A stretch of 41,586 nt of DNA, taken from assembly GCA_029780675.1 (NCBI GenBank), contig JAKOYE010000254.1, forward strand, positions 1 through 41,586. Direction: 5' to 3'. A program made the position numbers and the translations under genes. Shown here piece after piece: positions 31,674 to 41,321 of this stretch. Position 1 is the first letter of the stretch; each line of letters starts with the position of its first letter. The DNA is from Actinomycetes bacterium (GTDB lineage: Bacteria > Actinomycetota > Actinomycetes > Mycobacteriales > Mycobacteriaceae). Under the pieces are notes generated by a model. It ran no database searches. It had not been told where the DNA came from and saw only the letters and a list, made by a program, of their open reading frames with translations.

Positions 31674-33575
31674 TCAGCCCGTTTCCTCGGGCTTGAACGT
31701 CCATCCGCCGTCACCGGCGAGGTGGAGGTGGAAGTTGTGGTGTTGCCTGATGCTGTCGCGGTGCGTCACCGAGACCAGAATGCTGTGCGGTAGCCGGGAC
31801 CGCACCAGTCGGTAAAGGGCGTACTCGTTGCCGGCATCCAGAGCCGACGTCGATTCGTCGAGGTAGATCACCCTGGGCTCCTGCAGCAGGACCCGGGCGA
31901 ACGCGATGCGCTGCTGTTCGCCGGGGGACAGCGTCTTGGACCAGTCCTGCGTCTCGTTGAGCCGGTTGGTCAGGTGCCCCAATGCCGCGTCCTCGAGGGC
32001 GGCGATCAACCGTTCGTCGGCGATGCTGGCCTCCTGGCGCGGATAGGCCAGCACGGCTCTCAGGTCGCCGAGTGGGAGGTAGGGCACCTGGGACAGGAAC
32101 ATCGCGTCTCCGCCGTGGTCGGGCCGGCGTACGGTGCCGGTCGCGTAGGGCCACAGCAGGGCGATGCTGCGCAGGAGGGTGGTGCGTCCGCATCCCGACG
32201 GCCCTGTGATCACCAACGAGTCGCCGGGTTCCAGGCGCAGGCTCAGTGGTTCCAGCAACTGCCCGCCGGCGGGGTTACGCACCTCGACATCGATGAGTTC
32301 CAGGGAGCCGTCCGCGCTGTCCTCCGCAGTCAGCCTCGGCAGTTCCCGGGACTCCCGGTCCGCTTCGACCAGACCGTCCAGTCGGATGATGGTCGCCCGA
32401 TAGGCGGCGAACGAGTCGTAGATCGCTCGGAAGAACGACAGCGAGTCGTGCACGGCGCTGAACGCCGATGCGGATTGGGTCACGTCGCCGAAGGTGATCT
32501 GGCCCTTGAACAGTCGCTGCGCCTGGACGACCAACGGAAGTGGGTTGATCAACTGGCTGATCGCGTTGTTCCAGCCCAACAAGGCCAGGTTGCGCACCAC
32601 GTAACCGCGGTAGTTGTCGATGATGGCGCTGAAACGCTTGCGCAGAACGGACTTCTCAGCCTCCTCGCCACGATAGAAGCTGACGGACTCGGCGGCGTCG
32701 CGCAGTCGTACCAACGCATAGCGGAACGCGGCGTTGGTCAGTTCGTTGCGGAAGCTGAACCGGATCAGCGGCCGGCCGATCCAGAACGCGACGAACGTCG
32801 TCGCGAACACATAGACCAGGGCAATCCAGAACAGGGCGTGGTCGATGGTGATCCCGAAGAACGTCAGTTCGCCGGACAGGCTCCACAGGATCGGGGTGAA
32901 CGCGACGACAGACACCATGGAGTTGATCGCGCCGAACGGCAGGGTCGCGATCGTCCCCAGTGACGGCACGTTCGGCCCCTGGCCGGTGAACGCCGTGAAC
33001 GAGTCGATGTCGAGTTGGATGCGTTGATCGGGATTGTCGATCGGCGCGTCGAGGAACCGCCCGCGGTAGAAGGCCTCATCGTCGAGCCAGTCCGCGGTGA
33101 GCCGTTCGGTGAGCCACACCCGCCAGCGGATGATGAACCGCTGGGTGAGATAGATGTCCACGAGTTGACGGCTGATGTACAGGACGACGATCAGCATGAA
33201 GGTGACGATCGCCGTCCAGAATCCGTTCACGCCGGAGTCCCGCACCGCATCGTCTCCGGCCGCGGCGCCGGCGAAGGCGACCTGAAGCGACGAGTACAGA
33301 TCGTTGCTGAAATAGCTGAGCAAGACGTCCAGTCGAACGGCGATCAGAGTCGAGAACAGCAGCAGCCCCAGCCACGCCCACACCAGAACGCCGTCGCGGC
33401 CGCGGAAGTAACCCCCGGTGATCCTCCAGAACTGACGGCCCCAGGAGGTGTAGCGGGCCAGCACCACCAGCACGATCACCGTCACACACGCGGTGATCGC
33501 CCAGGCCTTGGCCGCCCACAACAGCGAATGGCTGAGCTCGTTGGCCCAGTCCAGCGACGGCGCGTACATCTCCAT
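31674..33575 (-). CDS. BacA/SbmA-like ABC transporter with Arg in Walker A
   Basis: A 633-residue half-transporter: six membrane helices of the SbmA/BacA type (about 1-400), then an ABC ATPase. The signature LSPGEQQR, Walker B VIYLDES and the switch His (VSVTHR) are intact, but the Walker A reads GPSGCGRTT. The invariant Lys is Arg (codon CGC at 32186-32184). The upstream paralog has the normal Lys. Relatives move cobalamin, bleomycin and peptides. GGAGG with better spacing favours the ATG at 33575 over that at 33581. It is 62 bases downstream of its paralog, and a heterodimer with one weak ATP site is possible. Confidence 0.9.
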   Translation of the reverse strand: MEMYAPSLDWANELSHSLLWAAKAWAITACVTVIVLVVLARYTSWGRQFWRITGGYFRGRDGVLVWAWLGLLLFSTLIAVRLDVLLSYFSNDLYSSLQVAFAGAAAGDDAVRDSGVNGFWTAIVTFMLIVVLYISRQLVDIYLTQRFIIRWRVWLTERLTADWLDDEAFYRGRFLDAPIDNPDQRIQLDIDSFTAFTGQGPNVPSLGTIATLPFGAINSMVSVVAFTPILWSLSGELTFFGITIDHALFWIALVYVFATTFVAFWIGRPLIRFSFRNELTNAAFRYALVRLRDAAESVSFYRGEEAEKSVLRKRFSAIIDNYRGYVVRNLALLGWNNAISQLINPLPLVVQAQRLFKGQITFGDVTQSASAFSAVHDSLSFFRAIYDSFAAYRATIIRLDGLVEADRESRELPRLTAEDSADGSLELIDVEVRNPAGGQLLEPLSLRLEPGDSLVITGPSGCGRTTLLRSIALLWPYATGTVRRPDHGGDAMFLSQVPYLPLGDLRAVLAYPRQEASIADERLIAALEDAALGHLTNRLNETQDWSKTLSPGEQQRIAFARVLLQEPRVIYLDESTSALDAGNEYALYRLVRSRLPHSILVSVTHRDSIRQHHNFHLHLAGDGGWTFKPEETG

Positions 33576-33637
33576 GGGCATTCACCTCCGGGGCCACCGA
33601 TTGGGTCGCCTCGCGGCTCAGCATTACAGCAGCGCGG

Positions 33638-35560
33638 TCAGGCTGGTGCTGGTTCGATCCGGCTGAGTCGCCAGGCACCATCACCGAGTAGTTCCAGGTG
33701 AAGGTCGTGGTACTGGTCCACAGTCGGGCGGTGGCTCACGCTGACCAGGATCGTCTTGGGCAATTCGGTGCGCACCAAGTCGTAGACGACGAACTCCAGA
33801 CCCTGGTCGAGGGCCGAAGTAGCTTCGTCTAGCAGGGCCACCTTGGGCTTGGTGAGCAAGATTCGGGCAAAAGCGATCCGCTGCTGCTCCCCGGGCGAAA
33901 GTACCTTGGCCCAATCCTCCTCATCGTTGAGCCGGTTGGTCAGGTGCGGTAGCGCCACCTTGGACAGCACAATCTGAAGATCCGTGTCGGGTATCTCGCC
34001 GGATGCGGCGGGATAGGACAGCACCGTGCGCAGGTCACCCAACGGAACATAGGGCGTCTGGCACAAGAACATGGTTTCGTGACCATCTAGGGGGCGACGC
34101 ACCGTGCCCGTGGTGTACGGCCACATCTGGGCGAGGCTGCGCAGCAGTGTGGTCTTACCGGACCCGGAGCGACCCGTCACCACCATCGTGTCGCCGGGTT
34201 CCAGCCGAAGACTAAGCGGGTCGACCAGTTGGGCGCCGCCTGGGGCATGCACCTCGACACCGCGCAGTTCCAGGGTGCCGTCCGTGCAGTGCTCAGTGTC
34301 CAGGCTGGGCATCTCCCTCGCCAGCCGGTTGGCTTCGCACAGTCCGTGCAAACGAATGACCGCCGCCCGGTAAGCGGCGAACTGATCGTAGGCGTTTCGG
34401 AAGAACGACAATGAGTCGCTGATATTCGAGAACGCACTCGCGGACTGGGTGACATCGCCGAAATCCATTTTGCCGCTGAACAGATTTGGCGCCTGCACGA
34501 TCAGCGGCAGCGGAGTGATGGCCTGGCTCATCGCCAGGTTCCAGCCGGTGAACTCCAGCGTCCGCCTGACGTAGCGACGGTAGTTGCTGATGATGTCGTC
34601 GAATCGGGTGCGCAGAAGGCCGCGTTCGGTGCTCTCGCCGCGGTAGAACCCGACCGACTCGGCGGCGTCGCGAAGACGGACCAGCGAATAACGGAACGCC
34701 GCGTTGGTCAACTCGTTGCGGAAGCTCAGCCCGATCAGCGGCCGCCCGAGCCAGAACGCCACAACCGTGGCGAAGAACACGTACACGAACGCCACCCAGA
34801 ACAACGCCTTGGGCAGTGTGACACCAAAAACCGTCACGCTGTAGGACAGGCCCCACAGGATCGGCACGAACGCCACCACGGTCACCACCGATGAGATGGC
34901 GCCGAAGATCAGAGTCGACCCGGTTCCGACCGTCGGGGTGTTGGGAGTACCGCCGGTACCCGTGGTGAAGATGTCGACGTCGTACTGGATGCGCTGATCC
35001 GGGTTGTCGGTGTTGGAGTCGGTGAATCGGTTGCGGTAGTACGCGCGGTCGTTCAGCCAGTCTCCGGTCAACCTACTGGTCAACCAGGTGCGCCAGCGGA
35101 TGATGAATCGCTGGGTCAGGTAGATGTCCAGCATCACCTGACTGATGTAGATGGTCGCCAGAATCCCGAAGGTGATCAGCGCGTTCCAGAATCCACTGAT
35201 GGCCCCCGCGCGCACCACCTGCTCGTCTTGGCTGGTGGCCTCGAAGGCGACCTGCAGTGACGTGTAGAGATCGTTGCCGAAATAGCTGAGCAACACGTTG
35301 ATCCGGACCGACACGATCACCGAGAGCAAAAGGGCACCGAGCCAGATCCATACCTTGACTGCCGGTCGGCCGGTGAAGTACCCGCCGGTGACCTGCCAGT
35401 ACTGGCGACCCCAGACGGTGAAGCGCGCTAGCAGGACGAGCGCGATCATGGTCAGCGCGGCCGCGATCGTCCAAGCCTTGAGAATCCACATCAACGACGG
35501 GACCAGTTCGTGGCCCCAGTCCATGGACGGTACGTACGGCTCCAACGCGCTCTCCTCCAT
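33638..35560 (-). CDS. bacA: BacA-like ABC transporter (Rv1819c ortholog)
   Basis: A 640-residue fusion of an SbmA/BacA-type six-helix domain and an ABC ATPase with a canonical Walker A ([10 protein letters not shown]469), LSPGEQQR signature, Walker B VALLDEA and VSVSHR. Next to ilvG and most like M. tuberculosis Rv1819c as I remember it, this is the likely ortholog. Rv1819c imports vitamin B12 and takes up bleomycin and antimicrobial peptides. The ATG at 35560 has GGAGAG about ten bases upstream; the 72-codon extension is not conserved-looking. A TAACTT -10 and two 11-base direct repeats lie in its promoter, shared with divergent ilvG. Confidence 0.93.
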   Translation of the reverse strand: MEESALEPYVPSMDWGHELVPSLMWILKAWTIAAALTMIALVLLARFTVWGRQYWQVTGGYFTGRPAVKVWIWLGALLLSVIVSVRINVLLSYFGNDLYTSLQVAFEATSQDEQVVRAGAISGFWNALITFGILATIYISQVMLDIYLTQRFIIRWRTWLTSRLTGDWLNDRAYYRNRFTDSNTDNPDQRIQYDVDIFTTGTGGTPNTPTVGTGSTLIFGAISSVVTVVAFVPILWGLSYSVTVFGVTLPKALFWVAFVYVFFATVVAFWLGRPLIGLSFRNELTNAAFRYSLVRLRDAAESVGFYRGESTERGLLRTRFDDIISNYRRYVRRTLEFTGWNLAMSQAITPLPLIVQAPNLFSGKMDFGDVTQSASAFSNISDSLSFFRNAYDQFAAYRAAVIRLHGLCEANRLAREMPSLDTEHCTDGTLELRGVEVHAPGGAQLVDPLSLRLEPGDTMVVTGRSGSGKTTLLRSLAQMWPYTTGTVRRPLDGHETMFLCQTPYVPLGDLRTVLSYPAASGEIPDTDLQIVLSKVALPHLTNRLNDEEDWAKVLSPGEQQRIAFARILLTKPKVALLDEATSALDQGLEFVVYDLVRTELPKTILVSVSHRPTVDQYHDLHLELLGDGAWRLSRIEPAPA

Positions 35561-35580
35561 GCGGCGGCACTCTCCGGCGA

Positions 35581-35586
35581 AAGTTA
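35581..35586 (-). promoter_or_regulatory. Candidate -10 element, bacA operon
   Basis: TAACTT on the minus strand predicts a start near 35574 and a leader of about 14 bases that contains GGAGAG. Confidence 0.4.
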
Positions 35587-35591
35587 CCGCA

Positions 35592-35624
35592 GCATCGGGG
35601 TTTGAGCGTCGGCGCATCGGGGTT
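35592..35624. promoter_or_regulatory. 11-bp direct repeats in the bacA-ilvG divergent promoter
   Basis: GCATCGGGGTT occurs exactly at 35592-35602 and 35614-35624, 22 bases apart, which is two helical turns. The copies overlap the bacA spacer region and the ilvG -35 region, a layout suited to one regulator controlling both genes. Confidence 0.45.
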
Positions 35625-35645
35625 CGGGATCGGCTCGGTGCTGGA

Positions 35646-35651
35646 TACGCT
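35646..35651 (+). promoter_or_regulatory. -10 element of leaderless promoter, ilvG
   Basis: TACGCT is six bases before the ATG at 35658. No ribosome-binding site is visible, so the transcript probably begins at the ATG. Confidence 0.5.
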
Positions 35652-35657
35652 CGTCTG

Positions 35658-37301
35658 ATGGGGATCGATGTCGAGAACGCGCACACCATCCACGCCGGCC
35701 GACTGATCGCCCGACGGCTGCGCGCCAGCGGGATCGACACCATGTTCACGCTCTCGGGTGGGCACCTGTTCTCCATCTACGACGGGTGCCGCAGCGAGGG
35801 AATCCGGCTGATCGACACCCGCCACGAGCAGACCGCGACGTTCGCCGCGGAGGGCTGGTCGAAGGTGACCCGGGTGCCGGGGGTAGCCGCTCTGACCGCC
35901 GGACCGGGAATCACCAACGGGATGAGCGCGATGGCGGCGGCGCAGCAGAACCAGTCGCCACTGCTGGTGCTCGGCGGACGGGCGCCGGCACTGAGGTGGG
36001 GGATGGGCTCGCTGCAAGAGATCGACCATGTGCCGTTCGTCGCCCCGCTGTGTCGATACGCCGCGACCGCCGAGTCGGCGGCGGCGGTCGGCGACCGCGT
36101 CGATGACGCGTTACGCGCGGCTGTCGGAGCCCCGTCCGGGGTCGGCTTCGTGGACTTCCCGATGGACCACGTTTTCGGCGAGGCCCACGACCGTGGTGAA
36201 CCCGGGGCGTTGACCGAGCCGACACCGGCCGCCGTCGCCGACGGTGCTGCCCTGCAGCAGGCGATCGACCTGCTGGCCGGCGCCCAGCGCCCGGTGATCA
36301 TGGCCGGGACGAACGTCTGGTGGGGGCATGCCGAGAACGAACTTCGCGTCCTGGCCGAGCGACTGCGGATTCCGGTCGTCGCCAACGGGATGGCTCGCGG
36401 GATCGTCGGGGCCGACCACGACCTGGCGTTCTCCCGGGCCAGGTCGACGGCGCTCGCCCAGGCCGACGTCGCGGTCGTGGTCGGCGTCCCGATGGACTTC
36501 CGGCTCGGCTTCGGCGCGGTGTTCGGCGCGGACACCGCATTGATCAGCGTGGATCGGTGCGCGCCGGAGCGTCCGCATCCGCGGGCCGTCGCCGCGGGCC
36601 TCTACGGCGACCTGCCCGCCACCCTCAGCGCGCTGGCCACCGCCGCCACCGGCGACCATGCGGAGTGGATCGGCTCGCTGCGGACGGTGGAAGGCAGAGC
36701 GCGCGCCGCCGAGGCGAGGGAACTGGCCGACGATCGCACTCCACTGCATCCGATGCGGGTCTACGCCGAACTGCTCCCGATGCTGGACCGAGACGCGATC
36801 ATCGTCGTCGACGCCGGCGACTTCGGCTCCTACGCCGGGCGGGTGATCGACAGTTTCGTCCCGGGCGCGTGGCTGGACAGCGGTCCCTTCGGCTGCCTGG
36901 GGTCGGGCCCGGGCTACGCGCTGGCCGCCAAGCTCGCCCGCCCCGACCGGCAGGTGGTCCTGCTGCAGGGCGACGGGGCCTTCGGCTTCTCCGGAATGGA
37001 ATGGGACACCCTGGTCCGGCACGGCGTTCACGTGGTGTCGGTGATCGGCAACAACGGCATCTGGGCGCTGGAGAAGCACCCGATGGAGATGGTGTACGGC
37101 TACTCGGTGGTGGCTGACCTGCGACCGGGCACCCGCTACGACGAGGTGGTGCGCGCGCTCGGCGGCCACGGGGAACTGGTGTCGGAGTCGGAGCAGTTGC
37201 GGCCCGCCCTGCGCCGTGCCTTCGAGTGCGGGCTGCCGGCGGTGGTGAACACGCTGACCGATCCTGCGGTCGCCTACCCGCGGCGCTCGAATCTGGCCTG
37301 A
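35658..37301 (+). CDS. ilvG: Thiamine-diphosphate enzyme, acetolactate-synthase-like
   Basis: A 547-residue ThDP-dependent enzyme. The activating Glu lies in [17 protein letters not shown], and the ThDP/Mg site spans [13 protein letters not shown] to VIGNNGIW. Its length and place between bacA and secA2 match Rv1820, annotated as acetolactate synthase IlvG. No regulatory small subunit lies nearby, so it may be a catabolic or related decarboxylase/ligase rather than the main biosynthetic enzyme. The ATG is set by a leaderless-type promoter; the open frame back to 35298 is shadow sequence. The stop codon lies inside the first unit of a 27-bp tandem repeat. Confidence 0.92.
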   Translation: MGIDVENAHTIHAGRLIARRLRASGIDTMFTLSGGHLFSIYDGCRSEGIRLIDTRHEQTATFAAEGWSKVTRVPGVAALTAGPGITNGMSAMAAAQQNQSPLLVLGGRAPALRWGMGSLQEIDHVPFVAPLCRYAATAESAAAVGDRVDDALRAAVGAPSGVGFVDFPMDHVFGEAHDRGEPGALTEPTPAAVADGAALQQAIDLLAGAQRPVIMAGTNVWWGHAENELRVLAERLRIPVVANGMARGIVGADHDLAFSRARSTALAQADVAVVVGVPMDFRLGFGAVFGADTALISVDRCAPERPHPRAVAAGLYGDLPATLSALATAATGDHAEWIGSLRTVEGRARAAEARELADDRTPLHPMRVYAELLPMLDRDAIIVVDAGDFGSYAGRVIDSFVPGAWLDSGPFGCLGSGPGYALAAKLARPDRQVVLLQGDGAFGFSGMEWDTLVRHGVHVVSVIGNNGIWALEKHPMEMVYGYSVVADLRPGTRYDEVVRALGGHGELVSESEQLRPALRRAFECGLPAVVNTLTDPAVAYPRRSNLA

Positions 37302-37430
37302 GCGCCGGTGCGCTCGAATCTGGCCTGAGTGCCGGTGCGCTCGAATCTGGCCTGAGCGCCGGTGCGCTCGAATCCGGCCTGAGTGCCGGTGCGCTCGAAT
37401 CCGGCCTGAGCGCCGGTGCGGCGCTCGAAT
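37283..37430 (+). repeat. 27-bp tandem repeat array between ilvG and secA2
   Basis: Five full 27-base copies (37283, 37310, 37337, 37364, 37391), a GCG insertion, then ten bases of a sixth (37421-37430). Copy 1 contains the last codons and TGA of ilvG. Copies alternate GAGCGCC/GAGTGCC, giving a 54-base higher-order period. Copies 1-3 have TCTGG and 4-5 TCCGG. Each copy can form a stem (GCGCTC with GAGCGC or GAGUGC, 11-base loop); the C/T change keeps a G-C or G-U pair. The array ends 21 bases before the secA2 -10. Confidence 0.95.
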
Positions 37431-37450
37431 TTGCCGCGGCCACTGAGCGG

Positions 37451-37456
37451 TACCGT
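37451..37456 (+). promoter_or_regulatory. -10 element of leaderless promoter, secA2
   Basis: TACCGT is seven bases before the GTG at 37464, which fixes that codon as the likely start and transcription start. Confidence 0.55.
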
Positions 37457-37463
37457 TGACCCC

Positions 37464-39845
37464 GTGGCAAAAACACCCAAGACCGCGTCCGGCCAGGGCC
37501 GGCTGAGCCGCGGCTTCTGGCGGCTGCTGGGCGCGAGTACTGACAAGGTCAAGGCGCAGTCGATGGCCGAGGTGGAGGCGGCGGCGGAGTTCGACGCGAA
37601 GGCCAAGGGCCTCGACGACAAGCAACTCGCCAAGGCGGCCGGGTTGCTCAAGCTCGGCGACCTCGCCCAGTCCTCCGACATGCCGCAGTTCCTGGCCATT
37701 GCCCGCGAGGCGGCCGAGCGGACCACCGGTCTGCGGCCCTTTGACGTCCAGTTGCTCGGTGCTCTGCGGATGATGGCCGGCGACGTGGTGGAGATGGCCA
37801 CCGGCGAGGGCAAGACACTGTCCGGCGCGATCGCCGCCGCGGGTTATGCGCTGGCCGGCCGCAATGTCCACGTGGTCACCATCAACGACTATCTGGCTCG
37901 CCGCGACGCCGAGTGGATGGGTCCGCTGATCGAGGCGTTGGGGCTCACCGTCGGGTGGATCACCGCCGACTCCACCCCCGAGGAACGCCGCGCGGCCTAC
38001 CAGTGCAACGTCACCTATGCCTCGGTCAACGAAATCGGCTTCGATGTTCTCCGTGACCAGTTGGTCACCGACGTCGCCGACCTGGTGTCGCCCAACCCGG
38101 ACGTCGCGCTCGTCGACGAAGCCGACTCGGTACTGGTCGACGAGGCTCTGGTGCCCCTCGTGCTGGCCGGCACCAGCCACCGCGAGACGCCGCGACTGGA
38201 GGTGGTGCGGCTGGTCGGCGAGCTCATCGCCAGCCAGCGGGGTGAGGAGTACTTCGCCACCGACACCGACAGCCGCAACGTCCACCTCACCGAGGCCGGT
38301 GCCCAGCAGTTGGAGAAGGCGCTCGGCGGGATCGACCTGTACTCGGAGGAGCATGTCTCCACCACGTTGACCGAGGTCAACGTCGCCCTGCACGCCCATG
38401 TCCTGTTGCAGCGCGATGTGCACTACATCGTCCGGGATGGTGCGGTGCAGCTGATCAATGCGTCCCGCGGCCGGATCGCCACCCTGCAGCGCTGGCCGGA
38501 CGGGCTGCAGGCGGCCGTCGAGGCCAAGGAGGGCATCGAGACCACCGAAACCGGCGAGGTGCTCGACACCATCACCGTCCAGGCGCTGATCAACAGGTAT
38601 CCGACGGTCTGCGGGATGACCGGTACCGCGCTTGCCGCCGGTGAGCAGCTCCGGCAGTTCTACTCCCTCGGGGTTTCGCCGATTCCGCTGAACACGCCGA
38701 ACGTGCGGGTCGATGAGCCCGACCGGGTCTACGTCAGCGCCGCCGCCAAGAACGAGGCGATCATCGACCACATCATCGAGGTGCATGCCACCGGGCAGCC
38801 CATCCTGGTCGGAACCCACGACGTCGCCGAATCCGAAGACCTGCACCGCCGCCTGGTGCGGCGCGGGGTTCCGGCCGTCGTCCTCAACGCCAAGAACGAC
38901 GAGGAGGAGGCGGCCGTCATCGCCGAGGCGGGCAAGCTCGGGGCGGTGACGGTGTCGACCCAGATGGCCGGTCGCGGTACCGACATCCGCCTGGGTGGTT
39001 CCGGCGCCGCCGACGACGCCCCGGAGAAGGACGCCGTCGCCGAACTCGGTGGGTTGCACGTGGTCGGCACCGGCCGGCACCGCACCGAGCGGCTGGACAA
39101 CCAGTTGCGCGGCCGCGCCGGTCGTCAGGGTGATCCGGGATCCTCGGTCTTCTTCGCCAGTTGGGAGGACGATGTCGTCGAGGCCCATGTTGAGGCGGCG
39201 AAGCTGCCGATGGAGTGCGACGAGACCGGCCGGGTCACCAGCCCGAAGGCGGTCGTCCTGCTCGACCACGCCCAGCGCGTCGCCGAAGGGAGGCTGCTGG
39301 ACGTCCACGCCAACACCTGGCGCTACAACCAGTTGATCGCCCAGCAGCGGGCCATCATCGTGGAGCGGCGGAACACCTTGCTGAGCACGCCGGCGGCCCG
39401 TGAGGAACTGCGCGAACTGTCGCCCGAGCGCTACGACGAGTTACTGGCCGTACTGCGTGCCGGCGGCGCGGACGACGAGGCCGCCGAGCAGCAGATGGAA
39501 CGGATCTGCCGGCAGATCATGCTGTACCACCTGGACCACGGGTGGGCCGATCACCTGGCCTATCTCGCCGACATCCGGGAAAGCATCCACCTGCGGGCAC
39601 TGGGCCGGCAGAACCCGCTCGACGAGTTCCATCGGCTGGCCGTCGACGGGTTCGCCCACCTGGCCGCCGACGCCATCGAGGCTTCCCAGCAGACGTTCGA
39701 GACCGCCAACGTGCTTGAGGACGAGCCCGGGTTGGACCTGTCCAAGCTGGCACGGCCGACCTCGACGTGGACCTACATGGTCCACGACAACCCGCTACGG
39801 GACGACACCTTGTCGGCGCTGAGCCTTCCTGGTGTGTTCCGCTGA
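37464..39845 (+). CDS. secA2: Accessory Sec translocase ATPase SecA2
   Basis: A 793-residue SecA-type motor. It has Walker [12 protein letters not shown], Walker [13 protein letters not shown], the [16 protein letters not shown] segment and the helicase motif [14 protein letters not shown]. It is shorter than SecA1 and lacks the C-terminal zinc-binding tail, as expected for SecA2. It powers export of a subset of proteins, in pathogenic species including factors such as SodA and SapM, with SecYEG. The sequence follows M. tuberculosis Rv1821 closely as I recall it. The GTG start is supported by a TACCGT element seven bases upstream; the repeat array just before the promoter could tune expression. 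pgsA2 follows after 23 bases. Confidence 0.97.
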   Translation: MAKTPKTASGQGRLSRGFWRLLGASTDKVKAQSMAEVEAAAEFDAKAKGLDDKQLAKAAGLLKLGDLAQSSDMPQFLAIAREAAERTTGLRPFDVQLLGALRMMAGDVVEMATGEGKTLSGAIAAAGYALAGRNVHVVTINDYLARRDAEWMGPLIEALGLTVGWITADSTPEERRAAYQCNVTYASVNEIGFDVLRDQLVTDVADLVSPNPDVALVDEADSVLVDEALVPLVLAGTSHRETPRLEVVRLVGELIASQRGEEYFATDTDSRNVHLTEAGAQQLEKALGGIDLYSEEHVSTTLTEVNVALHAHVLLQRDVHYIVRDGAVQLINASRGRIATLQRWPDGLQAAVEAKEGIETTETGEVLDTITVQALINRYPTVCGMTGTALAAGEQLRQFYSLGVSPIPLNTPNVRVDEPDRVYVSAAAKNEAIIDHIIEVHATGQPILVGTHDVAESEDLHRRLVRRGVPAVVLNAKNDEEEAAVIAEAGKLGAVTVSTQMAGRGTDIRLGGSGAADDAPEKDAVAELGGLHVVGTGRHRTERLDNQLRGRAGRQGDPGSSVFFASWEDDVVEAHVEAAKLPMECDETGRVTSPKAVVLLDHAQRVAEGRLLDVHANTWRYNQLIAQQRAIIVERRNTLLSTPAAREELRELSPERYDELLAVLRAGGADDEAAEQQMERICRQIMLYHLDHGWADHLAYLADIRESIHLRALGRQNPLDEFHRLAVDGFAHLAADAIEASQQTFETANVLEDEPGLDLSKLARPTSTWTYMVHDNPLRDDTLSALSLPGVFR

Positions 39846-39868
39846 GCGGGCCGGGTGAGGTTGGCGGC

Positions 39869-40456
39869 ATGGAGGGCCGGATCTGGACGATCCCGAACGT
39901 GCTCAGCGCCATCCGCCTGGCGTTGGTACCGGTGTTCTTGTACCTGCTGCTGGTTCAGCACGCCTACGGCCCCGCCACCGGTGTGCTCATGTTCAGCGGG
40001 GTGTCCGACTGGGCCGACGGCAAGATCGCCCGGTTGATGGACAACCAGTCCTCGCGACTGGGGGAGCTGCTCGACCCGTTGGTGGACCGGATCTACATGG
40101 TCACGGTTCCGGTGGGTCTGGCCCTCGCCGGCGCCGTCCCGTGGTGGCTGGTCGCGGTGCTGCTGGGCCGGGACGTCGTCCTCGCTGCGACGCTGCCGGT
40201 GCTTCGCACCCGGGGTGTCGCTGCCCTGCCGGTCACCTATATCGGCAAGGCCGCGACCTTCGCGCTGATGTCCGGGTTCCCGCTGATCCTGCTCGGGCAG
40301 TGGGACGCGTTGTGGAGCAGGGTGATCGGAGCGTGCGGGTGGGGCTTCGTGATCTGGGGTACGGGCATGTACCTGTGGTCCGCCGTGCTGTACCTGATCC
40401 AGGTCGGCATGGTGGTCCGCACAATGCCGAAGGTCCCTCGCGGTGCTATCGCCTGA
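39869..40456 (+). CDS. pgsA2: CDP-alcohol phosphatidyltransferase (PgsA2 type)
   Basis: A 195-residue membrane enzyme with about six helices. The CDP-alcohol transferase motif, D-x2-DG-x2-AR-x8-G-x3-D-x3-D, is complete (DWADGKIAR, then G, D and D in RLGELLDPLVDR). It joins an alcohol (glycerol-3-phosphate, or phosphatidylglycerol for cardiolipin synthesis) to CDP-diacylglycerol; which of these is not settled by sequence. It matches Rv1822 in position. Its end overlaps the DUF881 start, so it heads a coupled run of envelope genes downstream of secA2. Confidence 0.92.
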   Translation: MEGRIWTIPNVLSAIRLALVPVFLYLLLVQHAYGPATGVLMFSGVSDWADGKIARLMDNQSSRLGELLDPLVDRIYMVTVPVGLALAGAVPWWLVAVLLGRDVVLAATLPVLRTRGVAALPVTYIGKAATFALMSGFPLILLGQWDALWSRVIGACGWGFVIWGTGMYLWSAVLYLIQVGMVVRTMPKVPRGAIA

Positions 40457-41321
40457 GGCACCTGCGGCGGCCGCCGGTGTTTCCGGGTCCATGCCGTCGC
40501 TGCTGCGTTCGCTGCTGTCCGACCATCTCGACCCCGGCTACGCGGCGGCGGCAGCCGAACGTGAGGCCCGCGGCGGCCGGCGGCCCCACGATCGGTGGTG
40601 GCAGGCGTTGGCGGTACTGCTGATCGCGGCGGTCTTCGCCGCGGCGATCTCGCAGGCCCGTAGCACCGCACCGGGCCTCAACGAGGCCCGGCAGATCCTC
40701 GCCGGCAGTGTGCGTAACGCCGAAGATCGCACCGATCAGCTGACGGTGCGCCGGGACGCGCTGCTCGCCGAGTCCGATGCCGTGGAAAGGCAGGAACTGG
40801 CCGCCGATGCGACCGGGCGGGCACTGCTCGGCCGTCTCGACGCGTTGGACATCAGCGCTGCGACGACGGCGGTGCGCGGGCCGGGTCTGGCGGTCACGCT
40901 GACCGAGCCGGGAGTCGGCGCGGATCTCACCGACGTCTCCAAACAGCGACTGCCGGGCACCAGGCAGGTGATTCTCGACCGCGACCTGCAGGCCGCCGTC
41001 AACGCCCTGTGGGCGGCCGGTGCCGAGGCCGTCGCGGTGGGCGGAGTCAGGATCGGGCCGGGTGCGACCCTGCGTCAGGCCGGGGGCGCCATCCTCGCCG
41101 ACAACCGGCCAATCGCCAGCCCGTACACCATCGCGGCGATAGGATCGCCCGCTGAACTGGCCGACGGCTTCGGACGCAGCGGGGCCCTTCAGCGCCTGCG
41201 GTTACTCGAGGCTGCCTACCGGGTCGGCGTGCGGGTCAGCACCGAGGAGGAACTGACGCTTCCCGCCAGCGCCGGCCGGGAGGTCGCGGTGGCACACGAG
41301 GGCGGGGAGGGGCACCGATGA
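40443..41321 (+). CDS. DUF881 membrane protein (Rv1823-like)
   Basis: A 292-residue protein. The N-terminus (about 1-55) is cytoplasmic, one membrane helix lies near 57-70, and the outside part is a DUF881 domain (GPGLAVTLTEPG, RDLQAAVNALWAAGAEAVAVGGVRI, SPYTIAAIG). A helical, probably coiled-coil segment (about 80-120) precedes it. DUF881 genes flank a small basic protein gene in many Gram-positive bacteria near division genes, and a cell-envelope or division role is suspected. The GTG at 40443, with GAAGG upstream, overlaps pgsA2 by 14 bases; ATG 40491 is the alternative. The stop overlaps the next ATG as ATGA. Confidence 0.88.
   Translation: MLSPEAPAAAAGVSGSMPSLLRSLLSDHLDPGYAAAAAEREARGGRRPHDRWWQALAVLLIAAVFAAAISQARSTAPGLNEARQILAGSVRNAEDRTDQLTVRRDALLAESDAVERQELAADATGRALLGRLDALDISAATTAVRGPGLAVTLTEPGVGADLTDVSKQRLPGTRQVILDRDLQAAVNALWAAGAEAVAVGGVRIGPGATLRQAGGAILADNRPIASPYTIAAIGSPAELADGFGRSGALQRLRLLEAAYRVGVRVSTEEELTLPASAGREVAVAHEGGEGHR

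Noticed and set aside
32181..32189. Walker A Arg as a sequencing error
   Set aside because: CGC versus AAG/AAA needs more than one base change, and the surrounding frame is intact, so it is treated as real.
37283..37430. CRISPR array
   Set aside because: Units are directly adjacent with no unique spacers and there are no cas genes; it is a tandem repeat.
37226..37459. Small repetitive protein of [13 protein letters not shown] nonapeptides on the + strand across the repeat array
   Set aside because: The frame is open only because 27 is a multiple of three. In the ilvG frame every unit carries a TGA, and there is no ribosome site or promoter for this frame.
36111..39308. Very long open frame (1065 codons) on the minus strand across ilvG/secA2
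   Set aside because: It is antisense to two clearly conserved genes, has His/Gly/Arg-rich low-complexity composition, and arises from high third-position GC.
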